Below are positions 53,274-61,504 of a stretch of DNA of 64,000 bases, piece by piece. The notes below the pieces were generated by a model. That model was not told where the DNA came from, did no database searches, and saw only the letters and a list, made by a program, of their open reading frames with translations. Position 1 is the first letter of the stretch, and each line of letters starts with the position of its first letter. Position numbers and translations under genes: made by a program. The stretch is from an uncultured Prevotellaceae bacterium (GTDB lineage: Bacteria > Bacteroidota > Bacteroidia > Bacteroidales > Bacteroidaceae), in contig ONHN01000003.1 of NCBI GenBank assembly GCA_900317635.1, forward strand, positions 41,406 through 105,405. Reading direction: 5' to 3'.

Positions 53274-53294
53274 AACGAAAAATCCATACAAAAC

Positions 53295-54527
53295 ATGAAG
53301 ATACTTATGCTATCGTCGTACGTGACGATTAATTCGCGGCAAAAATATACGCGCAATCGTACAGGGTTTGGCTATATGGTGTACGACATTGCGCGTAGCG
53401 TGGCTGAAAAGGAAAATGTCGATGTCTTGCTTTCCGATACGCGCGATGAGGCTTTCGAACAGGAAGGCGTTCGCTTCTTGGGACGCTCTTATGGACTCTT
53501 CTTGCGCTATTTGTGGCAATGCCTCTCGATAGGTTTCGTCATAGGATTTTGGAGGAAATATAGAATGAGTAAGGGGGCGATGGCCAGACTGTTGTATTAC
53601 TGGTTTATTTCGGGCTACTATCGCCACGTTCTACGCACGGGGAATTATGATATAGTTCATATCCACGGGTGTCGCTTCAATACGGAACTGTGGATTCGCC
53701 TTTGCCAGCAAGAAAAGCAGAAGTTCGTCGTGACGCTGCACGGATTGAATTCTTTTTCTGATACAATACCCATAGGACCAGCGGGCAAACGATATGAAAG
53801 AGACTTTCTGCGTAGGGTGGTTAAGGGCGAGTTTCCTATTACCGTTATTAGTACGGGGATGAAAAAAACTATTGAGAAGGAGTATAAGCATGAAGATTGC
53901 AAGTATATCATGGTTGTTTGCAATGCTTTCTCGTTCAAAGCGAAGTATTCGACTATTGACGTGAGAGAAAAATATGGAATACCCGGGAATAAGAAAATCG
54001 TCCTCTACGTGGGAAATGTGGGCAGCAACAAGAACCAGAAACAGCTAATAGATGCGTTCAGACTGTTGCCGCAAGAAATAGCAGAGAAGACTTATGCGTT
54101 GTTTTTAGGCTTACAATTATCGCCCTCTTATACAATAGAAAAGTTAAAAGAAGGACATCCCTACAAGAATCACCTTATTGCCTGCGGCGCGATAGACAAG
54201 GAACTCGTTCCGAATTATTATGAGCAAGGCGATGCCGTAGCACTGTTGAGCATCTCGGAAGGTTTCGGTTTGAGCCTGATTGAAGGCATGCACTTCGGAC
54301 TGCCCTGCCTTTGTTTCGACGATATAGACGCTTACGAAGATATTTATGCGCCTGAGGCCGTGGTGGGCGTGAAGGAGCATACGGACGCGTGCGTGGCAAA
54401 AGGCCTTGAGACCTTGCTAACTACAAAATGGGACAAAGAGGCTATACGCAAAGCATCCGAACGCTTCGAAGCGGCCACAATGGCCGATAACTACATTCGC
54501 GTGTTTAACAACATTCTAAACGTTTGA
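53295..54527 (+). CDS. Glycosyltransferase family 4
   Basis: A 410-residue GT-B glycosyltransferase. It opens MKILMLSSYVTINSRQKYTR and GFGYMVYDIARSVAEK, then YDIVHIHGCRFNTELW and FVVTLHGLNSFSD. The donor domain carries IVLYVGNVGSNKNQKQLIDAF and the retaining signature LSISEGFGLSLIEGMHFGLP. It adds a sugar on the cytoplasmic side. It follows the polymerase by 21 bases and probably shares a transcript. Confidence 0.88.
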   Translation: MKILMLSSYVTINSRQKYTRNRTGFGYMVYDIARSVAEKENVDVLLSDTRDEAFEQEGVRFLGRSYGLFLRYLWQCLSIGFVIGFWRKYRMSKGAMARLLYYWFISGYYRHVLRTGNYDIVHIHGCRFNTELWIRLCQQEKQKFVVTLHGLNSFSDTIPIGPAGKRYERDFLRRVVKGEFPITVISTGMKKTIEKEYKHEDCKYIMVVCNAFSFKAKYSTIDVREKYGIPGNKKIVLYVGNVGSNKNQKQLIDAFRLLPQEIAEKTYALFLGLQLSPSYTIEKLKEGHPYKNHLIACGAIDKELVPNYYEQGDAVALLSISEGFGLSLIEGMHFGLPCLCFDDIDAYEDIYAPEAVVGVKEHTDACVAKGLETLLTTKWDKEAIRKASERFEAATMADNYIRVFNNILNV

Positions 54528-54657
54528 AAATCTCAGGGGTACAAGAAGCGTTCGGCACGCATACTTGGGGATATCCGCCCTCTTTTGTATTCGTGTCTTT
54601 TGACCTCTTCGTTTTCTTCGTGGTTTCTTTCATTGTTGAACGATAACATTATACTTT

Positions 54658-55821
54658 ATGGCTAAGTACTTTTATCGCCTTGCTCGAGAGTTGCAGAAGG
54701 GAGCAAAGGACTTCCTTGATGTTCCCGTAGCGCAGGAACGGGCTTTTCTGGCGCAGTTGCCCGAGCCGGCGTCGGACGTGCAGCGTTCGTACAACCAATA
54801 TCTCTGTCAGAATTTCTATCGGAGTAAGCTCTATGTGCGGAGTTTAAACTTTGTCTCGGCTGGGCTCTTTCCGTTTGTGCTACTGATCCTCTTGCTGAAG
54901 GGATTGTGGGTGAAGCGGCAGAAAGTGGGCTTTAATGCCGTCTGCGACTTAGGCGGTTTCCGCGACGTCATACCCGAAGAACTCGCTGCGGAGTTTCAGA
55001 TGGACTATGACCATTGGTTTAAGCATAGTAGTTTAAGTTGGCAAGATCTACCCTTTGTGTGTGGCGTAGCAGCTTTCAAACCGCTGTCGTGTTTCTTCGG
55101 ACTGAAATGTATGCTTAAGGTAAGTTGCTATTCGGATATGATAAGGCGGTACAGTCCCCAAGCCGTGGTAACGCATAACGAGTACGCCTTTTCCAGTTCT
55201 GTCTTGACGGCCTATTGTCAGCGGCGGGGCGTGGAGCACATCAACGTGATGCACGGCGAAAAGTTGTTCCGACTGCGCGACACCTTCTTCCGCTTCCATA
55301 GGTCATACGTGTGGGACGAACATTATGTCAAACTGTTTAAGGAGATGCGGGCGACGGAGAACCATTTCATCCTATACACGCCTGCCGCTATGTGTATTGA
55401 TGTGGACAAACATCAGTCAGCAAATGACTATGCCGATGTAAAGTATTACTTGCAGGTATATAATAAGGAAGAGATAACTGCGATTGTGGCCGCCATGGAA
55501 CAGCTCAAGGCATTGGGCTACACCGTGAAGTATCGGCCGCATCCGCGTTATAGCGATGTGGCCTTACTCAAGACGATGGTTGACGAGCGCGAAGTGGAAA
55601 ATCCGCGCAAAGTGGGTATTGCCACCAGCGTATCCAACCTGCGTTTTGCGGCTGGCTCTTTCACCACGGTGCTGAACCAAGCCTATGTGTCGGGCAAGAC
55701 GGTCGTTATGGACGACGTGACCTTCCCTCAGCGCATGAAGGTGCTGAAAGAGAGATTGTATCTCTTTGCTGAACCGAAAGAGCGTTGCTGTCTTTTGTCG
55801 GAGATGGTGAAAGGAAGATGA
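54658..55821 (+). CDS. Putative GT-B glycosyltransferase, polysialyltransferase-like
   Basis: A 387-residue protein with a hydrophobic segment near residues 68-84. The C-terminal half has HINVMHGEKLFRLRDTFFRF, YVWDEHYVKLFKEM, VKYRPHPRYSDVALL and FAAGSFTTVLNQAYVSGKTV. This order (a His-Gly motif, an RPHP segment, then a Ser-x-x-Thr region before a hydrophobic strand) is seen in polysialyltransferase and CDP-glycerol-phosphotransferase-like GT-B proteins. I do not recognise the exact family. With the CMP-sugar synthetase-like gene at 40458 a CMP-sugar donor is possible but not shown. Confidence 0.6.
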   Translation: MAKYFYRLARELQKGAKDFLDVPVAQERAFLAQLPEPASDVQRSYNQYLCQNFYRSKLYVRSLNFVSAGLFPFVLLILLLKGLWVKRQKVGFNAVCDLGGFRDVIPEELAAEFQMDYDHWFKHSSLSWQDLPFVCGVAAFKPLSCFFGLKCMLKVSCYSDMIRRYSPQAVVTHNEYAFSSSVLTAYCQRRGVEHINVMHGEKLFRLRDTFFRFHRSYVWDEHYVKLFKEMRATENHFILYTPAAMCIDVDKHQSANDYADVKYYLQVYNKEEITAIVAAMEQLKALGYTVKYRPHPRYSDVALLKTMVDEREVENPRKVGIATSVSNLRFAAGSFTTVLNQAYVSGKTVVMDDVTFPQRMKVLKERLYLFAEPKERCCLLSEMVKGR

Positions 55822-55868
55822 AGTAAGCCGCAATATTCTATTTCTTCTATCTTATATCGTATATCCTT

Positions 55869-56364
55869 ATGAGAAAGTTTTTCAAATCCATTGTATCCGC
55901 CTTTTACTCATGGCGTGTTAGACGGACCGCCGCCCGCTGCGGGATAGGTGTACACGCCAACCACGCTTCCTTCGTCAACCGCAAGACGGAGATTGGTAAC
56001 AACGTGCATTTTAACGGCATATCCGTTTATGGGGGGGGGTAAATTAACAATTGGCAGCAACGTGCATTGTGCGAAAGGTCTGCAAGTGTTTACTGCTATC
56101 CACAACTATGAAGGCGATAAGCTACCATACGATGAAACCATCATAAATAAGGATGTCGTAATAGGCGACAACGTATGGATTGGTGCCGATGTCATCATCT
56201 TAGGCGGTGCCACGATAGGCGAAGGAGCCATCATTCAGGCAGGTAGCGTCGTGGTGAAGGACATTCCCGCCTTAGGCATTGCGGGCGGACATCCAGCCAA
56301 AGTCTTCAAAATGCGCGATGAGGCACACTACCAGCGACTGAAAGCGGCTAAGGCTTTCTTCTGA
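55869..56364 (+). CDS. Phase-variable maltose-acetyltransferase-like enzyme, OFF by poly-G frameshift
   Basis: ATG 55869 encodes MRKFFKSIVSAFYSWRVRR and 54 codons up to ISVY, then nine G (56031-56039) and TAA. With eight G the frame reads GGGKLTIGSNVHCAKGL and continues intact to 56364, giving a 164-residue hexapeptide acyltransferase (IGDNVWIGADVII, IGEGAIIQAGSVV, GIAGGHPAKVF), the size of NodL/WbbJ-type O-acetyltransferases. An internal ATG at 56029 could start a short, probably inactive, product in the present phase. It is the last gene of the polysaccharide locus and parallels the gene at 41425. Confidence 0.85.
56031..56039 (+). repeat. G9 homopolymer tract in an acetyltransferase gene
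   Basis: Nine consecutive G after codon 54 of the gene starting at 55869. Eight (or five or eleven) G restore the frame, while nine places TAA directly after the tract. Confidence 0.9.
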
Positions 56365-56438
56365 AACGTATAAAAAATGTACCTTAATAGAGCATGTCGA
56401 ATAGTCATAGGGGTATTTTGTTCGCAAATCTAACTTTA

Positions 56439-56636
56439 GGGGGTGTTCTATAAATTAGGCTTGAATGATTTTTGAGCTGTTATGGAGCAGGTTTCGTATT
56501 AAGTTCGCAGCCGCGTAGCGAGCTACGTGGCAAGAAGTTAATGCGAAAGATGCCCATAAGAGCAAAAAAGCACCAAGCGAGCAAAAAAGCACCAAGCCCA
56601 ATCGAATAGCAAATTTCCTAATTTATAGAACACCCC
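56439..56636. mobile_element. 198-bp MITE-like element with perfect 20-bp inverted ends
   Basis: GGGGTGTTCTATAAATTAGG (56440-56459) is repeated exactly inverted at 56617-56636. TTTA flanks both sides (56435-56438 and 56637-56640), a possible 4-bp target duplication if the element begins at the extra G at 56439. The inside has no ORF; it holds a GTAGCGAGCTAC palindrome and two copies of GAGCAAAAAAGCACCAAG. Related termini occur at 20413 and 28923. Nothing else is seen in the 56365-56836 gap except a TATCTTTG box at 56803-56810. Confidence 0.82.
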
Positions 56637-56836
56637 TTTAACAATGTCAATGGCGAAGTAGCATGTTCATCGGCGCTTCATTTCTTTACGAAGCAAAGTT
56701 TCTTAACTTTCTTTAGGAAGGAAACGTCTAAAAACTTTCCTTCAAAGGAAAAGAAACCGTAAAAAGTTTCCTTGAAAAGAAAGTTTTGTCGTAGAGTATA
56801 GGTATCTTTGCGATTAGACTTAATACAAAAATAAAT

Positions 56837-57970
56837 GTGTTAGAGCAGACTACAGACATATTGTTTGCTTTGTTGCGCTCGGCCCTTTGGGGGCGCGATG
56901 AAGCGGTGAAGCCGATGACGGACGATGTGGCAAACAACGTTTTGGTTGAAGCGGCGCGTCAGGCCGTGTTAGGCATGGCGGCGCAGACGGTGCTGGACAG
57001 AGGCTTGCTTTCACAAAAAATGAGCGTTGTAGCCACACAACTTGTGGATAAAATACGCAGTAGGAACGAAGAGGTGAGTCTTGGCATTGCCCACTTGTCG
57101 CAGTTTATGAAGAAGCGAGAGCTACCCTTCGTCGTTGTCAAGGGGCAGGTTGTAGCTCAAGGCTACTCGAGCCCGCTATTGCGGCAGAGTGGCGACGTTG
57201 ATTTCTATTGTACGCCCGCAGTATTCCCCTTGGCGGTGGCGGCTTTCGAAAAGATATTGCAACGCCCGCTGGTGCCCGACGAGTCAGAGAAGCACGTGGA
57301 GTTCGTCATCGAAGGCGTTATTTATGAGTTGCACTCTTCGCTATCGGAGTTTGCTTATAGTGGCAACCAAGCCTACTTTAATCAGATAATAGAAGAAGAC
57401 GTGGCGCGTGGCGGTGAAAGCGTGGAGCTAACATACCGCTTGCCAAAGACGGGCGAAGAGCGAACACTCATTGTGCCCACGCTCAGCGTCACGATGAACG
57501 CGCTTTACCTTTTCGTACATATATTCTATCATCTTGTGACGAGTGGGGTAGGGCTTCGGCAGATGGCTGACTGGACCATGTTCTTGCATCGCCACCAAGG
57601 CGCGATAGACCGCCAACAACTTGAAACCTGGCTTCAGGGGTTGGGGCTGCGCAAGGCCTATACGGCTATGGGCAGTGTGCTGGTTGACGTGATGGGATTA
57701 CCTGAGGAAGAATTCCCCTTGTCGCTGACACCCCAAGACCATCGGCGCGGCCAGCGCGTCCTGCGCAACATCCTGCGCATGGGCAACTTTGGCAAGTTCG
57801 CACGTCGGACGAAGAAGACGGGCCTCTTGCACAGTCTTGAAACAGGTTGGATTTCCCTCCGCCAGTGCGCCCTGTTCTTCCCGTTAGCCCCCAAGGAAAT
57901 CTCCTGCCGTTTCCCTAAACTGACGCTCTGGTTCCTTCGCCGACGCATAGGGCATACGGAAAAAGGATAG
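56837..57970 (+). CDS. Nucleotidyltransferase-fold protein (NTP_transf_5-like)
   Basis: A 377-residue protein starting at GTG 56837. The central core has LPFVVVKGQVVAQGY and RQSGDVDFYCTPAVFPLA, where GDVDFY supplies the metal-binding Asp pair of the polymerase-beta-like fold. Later VEFVIEGVIYELHSSLSEF and FYHLVTSGVGLRQMADW complete the pattern of the putative nucleotidyltransferase family common near Bacteroidales and Gram-positive polysaccharide loci. Function unknown. A TATCTTTG box 26 bases upstream suggests its own promoter, and a two-way terminator follows. Confidence 0.78.
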   Translation: MLEQTTDILFALLRSALWGRDEAVKPMTDDVANNVLVEAARQAVLGMAAQTVLDRGLLSQKMSVVATQLVDKIRSRNEEVSLGIAHLSQFMKKRELPFVVVKGQVVAQGYSSPLLRQSGDVDFYCTPAVFPLAVAAFEKILQRPLVPDESEKHVEFVIEGVIYELHSSLSEFAYSGNQAYFNQIIEEDVARGGESVELTYRLPKTGEERTLIVPTLSVTMNALYLFVHIFYHLVTSGVGLRQMADWTMFLHRHQGAIDRQQLETWLQGLGLRKAYTAMGSVLVDVMGLPEEEFPLSLTPQDHRRGQRVLRNILRMGNFGKFARRTKKTGLLHSLETGWISLRQCALFFPLAPKEISCRFPKLTLWFLRRRIGHTEKG

Positions 57971-57984
57971 TGCGCGAAAGCAAA

Positions 57985-58017
57985 AAAGAGAATGTGCCAT
58001 AAAAACACATTCTCTTT
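57985..58017. terminator. Two-way terminator between converging genes
   Basis: AAAGAGAATGTG (57985-57996) and its perfect complement (58006-58017) form a 12-bp stem with a nine-base loop. A-rich sequence before and T-containing sequence after suit termination of both the gene at 56837 and the tRNA on the other strand. Confidence 0.8.
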
Positions 58018-58027
58018 CGTTAGGTTG

Positions 58028-58101
58028 CGGTGCGTACGGGACTCGAACCCGTGACCCCCTGCGTGACAGGCAGATATTCTAACCAGCTGAACTAACGCAC
58101 C
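58028..58101 (-). tRNA. tRNA-Asp (anticodon GTC)
   Basis: On the minus strand a full cloverleaf is readable: acceptor GGTGCGT paired with ACGCACC, D-arm AGTTCAGCTGGTTAGAAT, anticodon loop in CCTGTCACGCAGG (GTC), and T-arm GGGTTCGAGTCCC. The discriminator is G, as usual for Asp. CCA is not encoded. Confidence 0.97.
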
Positions 58102-58153
58102 ATTTGCGATTCACGGCAGCAAGGTTTTGCTGCTATTTTTTTGTTTGCGAGTG

Positions 58154-58185
58154 CAAAGGTAGGGCTTTGTTTTAGACAAACCAAA
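58154..58185 (-). promoter_or_regulatory. Promoter of tRNA-Asp
   Basis: Minus strand: TTTG (58185-58182), exactly 20 bases, TACCTTTG (58161-58154). A perfect Bacteroidota promoter about 50 bases upstream of the tRNA. Confidence 0.85.
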
Positions 58186-58598
58186 TTTTTTGGATAAAAA
58201 AATACAACTTTTTTATTTTGAAGGGGTGAGATGGTAGGTGGGAGGGGGTAGGCGGTGAGGTGGCAATGCGGGTTTAATTGTGCGATGATGAGGGGTATAT
58301 GTGGTGGGCTGGACTTGTGCAGGAGCGTGCTATGAAAATTTGCGAAAGAGCTACAATGGGTGCTTGTGGAGTAGGACGAGGCGGTGTTTTGGGGGACTTT
58401 TGATGCAGGCGGGATGCTTGCGTACTTAGTTAGGGTTGACACAACCGATGTCAGGCGGGCGAGGCGCTCGCGCTCCTCGGGGCAAGCAAGGTGGCCCAAG
58501 TGGTATAATACGGACGGCGCATCTGCGCTGGTTGGGGCGTTCGGTTTGTTGTTCTTTCTTCCTATAGGGCGGCGGTTTGCAAAAATCGCCGCTTTTCT
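58186..58598. other. Gap without a gene between tRNA-Asp and serC promoters
   Basis: No supported ORF. It contains one degenerate copy of the GC-rich REP-like unit (58454-58476) in inverted orientation and G-rich stretches near 58225-58260. Confidence 0.5.
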
Positions 58599-58629
58599 TT
58601 TGTATGTCGCAGGGTTCTGCTTATCTTCG
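58599..58629 (+). promoter_or_regulatory. Promoter of the serC-serA operon
   Basis: TTTG (58599-58602), 19 bases, TATCTTCG (58622-58629), one mismatch from the consensus. The ATG of serC follows 45 bases later. Confidence 0.7.
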
Positions 58630-58674
58630 CGCAAAATAATTGTATAACTAATCTTTATATCAAACCAAAAACAA

Positions 58675-59787
58675 ATGAAAAAGTACAACTTCAACGCTGG
58701 CCCCTGCGTTCTTCCCAAAGAGGCCGTAGAGTCAACGATCAATGCCATTCGCGATTTTGACAACACCGGTATTGGTCTTATGGAGATTTCCCACCGTACC
58801 CCGGGTTGGGAGCGTCTTATGGCTGAAACGCGTCAGTTGTGGCGCGACCTGTTGGGTATTCCCGATACTTACGAAGTGCTCTTCCTCGGCGGCGGTGCCA
58901 GCACGCAGTTCTTCATGTTGCCTGCCAACTTGATGAAGAAGAAGGCTGCCTATCTGCAAACGGGTGTTTGGGCAAAGAAAGCTGCTAAAGAAGCTAAGAA
59001 CTTTGGCGAAACGGCTATCATTGCCAGCTCTGAGGATAAGACCTATAGTTACATTCCGAAGGATTGGGAAGTGCCTGCCGATGCCGACTATTTCCACATC
59101 ACGACCAACAATACGATTTATGGTACGGAAATTCGCAAGGACTTCACGGCTGAAGAGTGCAACGGTGTGACGCTCGTGGCCGATATGTCGTCCGACATCA
59201 TGAGTCGCCCCGTTGACGTAACGAAGTATGGCGTTATCTACGGCGGTGCTCAGAAGAACGTAGGTCCCGCTGGCGTTACCTTCGTGATTGTTCGCAAGGA
59301 TCTGCTTGGTCAGATTGGCGATCGTCAGTATATGAACCCGCTGCCCACGATGGTAGATTATCGCACGCATGCTGCCGAAGAGGCTCGCAACATCTCGATG
59401 TTCAACACGCCTCCCGTGCTTCCTATCTTTGTGATGCACGAGACGCTGAGCTGGATTAAGAACACCGTTGGCGGCTTGGAAGCTATGAACAAGATTAACG
59501 TGCAGAAGTCGAACCTGCTCTACGAAGAAATCGACCGCAACCGCCTCTTCGTTGGCACCGTGACCGACAAGGAAGACCGCTCCATCATGAACCACTGCTG
59601 GGTAATGGCTCCTGGCTATGAAGCCCTGCAAAACGACTTTATGGAGTTTGCTAAGGAACGCGGCATGGTAGGTATTAAGGGCCACCGCTCCGTTGGCGGT
59701 TTCCGCGCTTCTCTCTACAACGCTTGCACGCTGGAGGACGTTAAGGCCCTTGTTGCATGTATGCAGGAATTTGAAACTAAGCACTAA
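58675..59787 (+). CDS. serC: Phosphoserine aminotransferase
   Basis: A 370-residue PLP enzyme converting 3-phosphohydroxypyruvate and glutamate to phosphoserine (and the matching step of pyridoxine synthesis). It starts KKYNFNAGPCVLPKEAVE and has LGGGASTQFFMLPANL, VADMSSDIMSRPVDV and YGGAQKNVGPAG, where Lys194 forms the Schiff base. HRSVGGFRASLYNA ends the active site. The length is standard. It is followed by a small membrane protein gene and serA, so serine synthesis is an operon. Phosphoserine could also feed the fusion enzyme at 11816 if that acts on phosphoserine. Confidence 0.97.
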   Translation: MKKYNFNAGPCVLPKEAVESTINAIRDFDNTGIGLMEISHRTPGWERLMAETRQLWRDLLGIPDTYEVLFLGGGASTQFFMLPANLMKKKAAYLQTGVWAKKAAKEAKNFGETAIIASSEDKTYSYIPKDWEVPADADYFHITTNNTIYGTEIRKDFTAEECNGVTLVADMSSDIMSRPVDVTKYGVIYGGAQKNVGPAGVTFVIVRKDLLGQIGDRQYMNPLPTMVDYRTHAAEEARNISMFNTPPVLPIFVMHETLSWIKNTVGGLEAMNKINVQKSNLLYEEIDRNRLFVGTVTDKEDRSIMNHCWVMAPGYEALQNDFMEFAKERGMVGIKGHRSVGGFRASLYNACTLEDVKALVACMQEFETKH

Positions 59788-59800
59788 GCTATTATTTCCC

Positions 59801-60070
59801 ATGGAAGAATGTCCCGACCCTGTCTACGATCCTTTTTGCTTAGGCCGTATCCTCATCATCGTGGCTTGCATAGCAGGCGGCTTTATCGGCGTGTTTGGCT
59901 TCCGCTATTTTGTGCCTTCGAAGAGCGGTAGCACGCGGATTGACATAGTTTATGCCCTTGTGGCCGCTGCAGTATGCTTCCCCTTCATGCTACGAAAGTT
60001 CAAGACGGACATGAAAAAGGACATAGAAAAGGCAAGGGAGAAGGAAAAAGAAAAACAAAACAGAAAATGA
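59801..60070 (+). CDS. Small membrane protein between serC and serA
   Basis: An 89-residue protein: two hydrophobic segments (about 14-34 and 47-64) followed by a highly charged tail rich in Lys and Glu (KKDIEKAREKEKEKQ). ATG 59801 is the first start after serC. Its TGA overlaps the serA ATG (ATGA), so it is translationally coupled to serA. I do not recognise a family; a role in the operon is not evident. Confidence 0.75.
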   Translation: MEECPDPVYDPFCLGRILIIVACIAGGFIGVFGFRYFVPSKSGSTRIDIVYALVAAAVCFPFMLRKFKTDMKKDIEKAREKEKEKQNRK

Positions 60071-60987
60071 AAGTACTCATAGCAACCCAAAAGCCCTTTG
60101 CGCCTGTGGCCGTTGAGGGCATCAAGAAGATAGTCGTAGAAGCAGGCTACGAGTGTGCCCTGCTTGAGAAATACGAAACGAAGGCCGAGCTGCTTGCTGC
60201 CGTGAAGGACGTGAATGCCATCATCATTCGCAGCGATAAAGTGGATGCCGAGGTGATGGATGCCGCGCCCGAGTTGAAGATAGTTGTTCGCGCTGGGGCA
60301 GGTTTCGACAACGTGGACTGCGAAGCTGCCAAGCAGCGCGGCATCGTTGTGATGAACACGCCCGGCCAGAACTCCAACGCTGTGGCCGAGCTCGTGTTTG
60401 GCATGTTGCTTTTCGCCGTGCGCAACCGCTTCAACGGCAAGGCCGGTACGGAGCTTAAGGGCAAGCGTCTCGGTCTGTTGGCCTTTGGCAACGTGCCGCA
60501 GAACGTGGCTCGCATTGCTAAGGGCTTCGGTATGGAGATTGCCGCTTACGATGCCTACTGCCCCGCCGAGGTCTTCACGCGCGAGAACGTGCAGCAGGTG
60601 ATGTCGCCCGCCGAACTCTTCAAGACGTGCGACGTTGTCAGCCTCCACATCCCCAGCACGCCCGAAACGCGCCAGAGCATCAACGCTGCCCTCATCGGTT
60701 CTATGCCTAAGGGCGGCATCCTCGTCAACACAGCTCGTCAGGACGTTATCAACGAACCTGAGCTCATCGCTACGATGCAAGAGCGCACGGACCTTCGCTA
60801 CCTCAGCGACCTGCAGCTGGCCGCCCACGACGAGGCGCTCGAAAAACTTGGCGACCGCTACTTCGCCACGCCCAAGAAGATGGGTGCTCAAACCGCCGAG
60901 GCCAACATCAACGCTGGTCTCGCAGCCGCCAACCAAATTGTTGGTTTCTTCAAGGACGGCTGCACGCGGTTTCAGGTGAATAAGTAG
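60067..60987 (+). CDS. serA: D-3-phosphoglycerate dehydrogenase
   Basis: A 306-residue NAD-dependent enzyme for the first step of serine synthesis, of the short type without an ACT domain. It has AIIIRSDKVDAEVMDAAPEL, VRAGAGFDNVDC, NTPGQNSNAVAELVFGML, a diverged nucleotide loop LGLLAFGNVPQNVA, and ILVNTARQDVINEPEL. The usual catalytic His region (PH-x-G) reads TPKKMGAQTAEANINAG, so the standard His is replaced; this looks like a Bacteroidales-specific form. The ATG at 60067 is chosen because the family N-terminus follows. Confidence 0.93.
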   Translation: MKVLIATQKPFAPVAVEGIKKIVVEAGYECALLEKYETKAELLAAVKDVNAIIIRSDKVDAEVMDAAPELKIVVRAGAGFDNVDCEAAKQRGIVVMNTPGQNSNAVAELVFGMLLFAVRNRFNGKAGTELKGKRLGLLAFGNVPQNVARIAKGFGMEIAAYDAYCPAEVFTRENVQQVMSPAELFKTCDVVSLHIPSTPETRQSINAALIGSMPKGGILVNTARQDVINEPELIATMQERTDLRYLSDLQLAAHDEALEKLGDRYFATPKKMGAQTAEANINAGLAAANQIVGFFKDGCTRFQVNK

Positions 60988-61069
60988 AAGCCTTTCCAAC
61001 CCCTAACCCCTTCCTCCCCAAAAGGGCGGAAGGGGAATGGTTACCTTCATAAGCCTATGAGGCAGCACT

Positions 61070-61456
61070 ATGAGACGGGGGGAGTAAGATCGACTACGAA
61101 TTGTTGCGACAGCATGCAAGGAACCTTCGTAGTTGTCCCACTGAGGCCGAGCGGGCTATGTGGAACATCCTAAAGGACAATAAGCTTGGTCTGCGCTTTC
61201 GCCGTCAACATATAATTCTTGACTATATTCTTGACTTTGTATGTTTGAAGGCAAAACTGATTGTTGAAGTTGATGGACCATACCACTTCATGCCTGACAA
61301 ATTGCTGCTGACCACTTGCGAACAATCCACTTAGAATCCAAAGGATACAAGGTGCTGAGATTTGAGAACCATGATGTTTTGAACAATCCTATCCGTGTAT
61401 CCGATATGATCTTTGATGAATTAGTAAACCGAATACGCCAAATCCAACAAGATTAA
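61070..61456 (+). pseudogene. DUF559 endonuclease-like gene, frameshifted
   Basis: The body reads YELLRQHARNLRS, RFRRQHIILDYILDFVC and LIVEVDGPYHF, the Vsr-like DUF559 fold. The ATG at 61070 is out of frame with it because of a G6 run (61077-61082); five G would join them. A second shift near 61300 moves the remainder (HLESKGYKVLRFENHDVLNN to RIRQIQQD) to another frame ending at TAA 61456. Both sides carry facing GC-rich copies with CCTCCCCAAAAGGG (60996-61040) and its near complement (61457-61499), so the unit may have moved as a block. Confidence 0.8.
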
Positions 61457-61504
61457 CTCACCTCCCTCCCTTTTGGGGAGGGTCGGGGTGGGGCTGTTAT
61501 TCCT

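Noticed and set aside
58028-58101. tRNA-Asp as integration site of the polysaccharide locus
   Set aside because: The 3' end faces the locus, but I found no duplicated tRNA end and no integrase.
58732-59802. 356-codon minus-strand ORF opposite serC
   Set aside because: It mirrors codon bias of serC, which is a textbook family member on the + strand.
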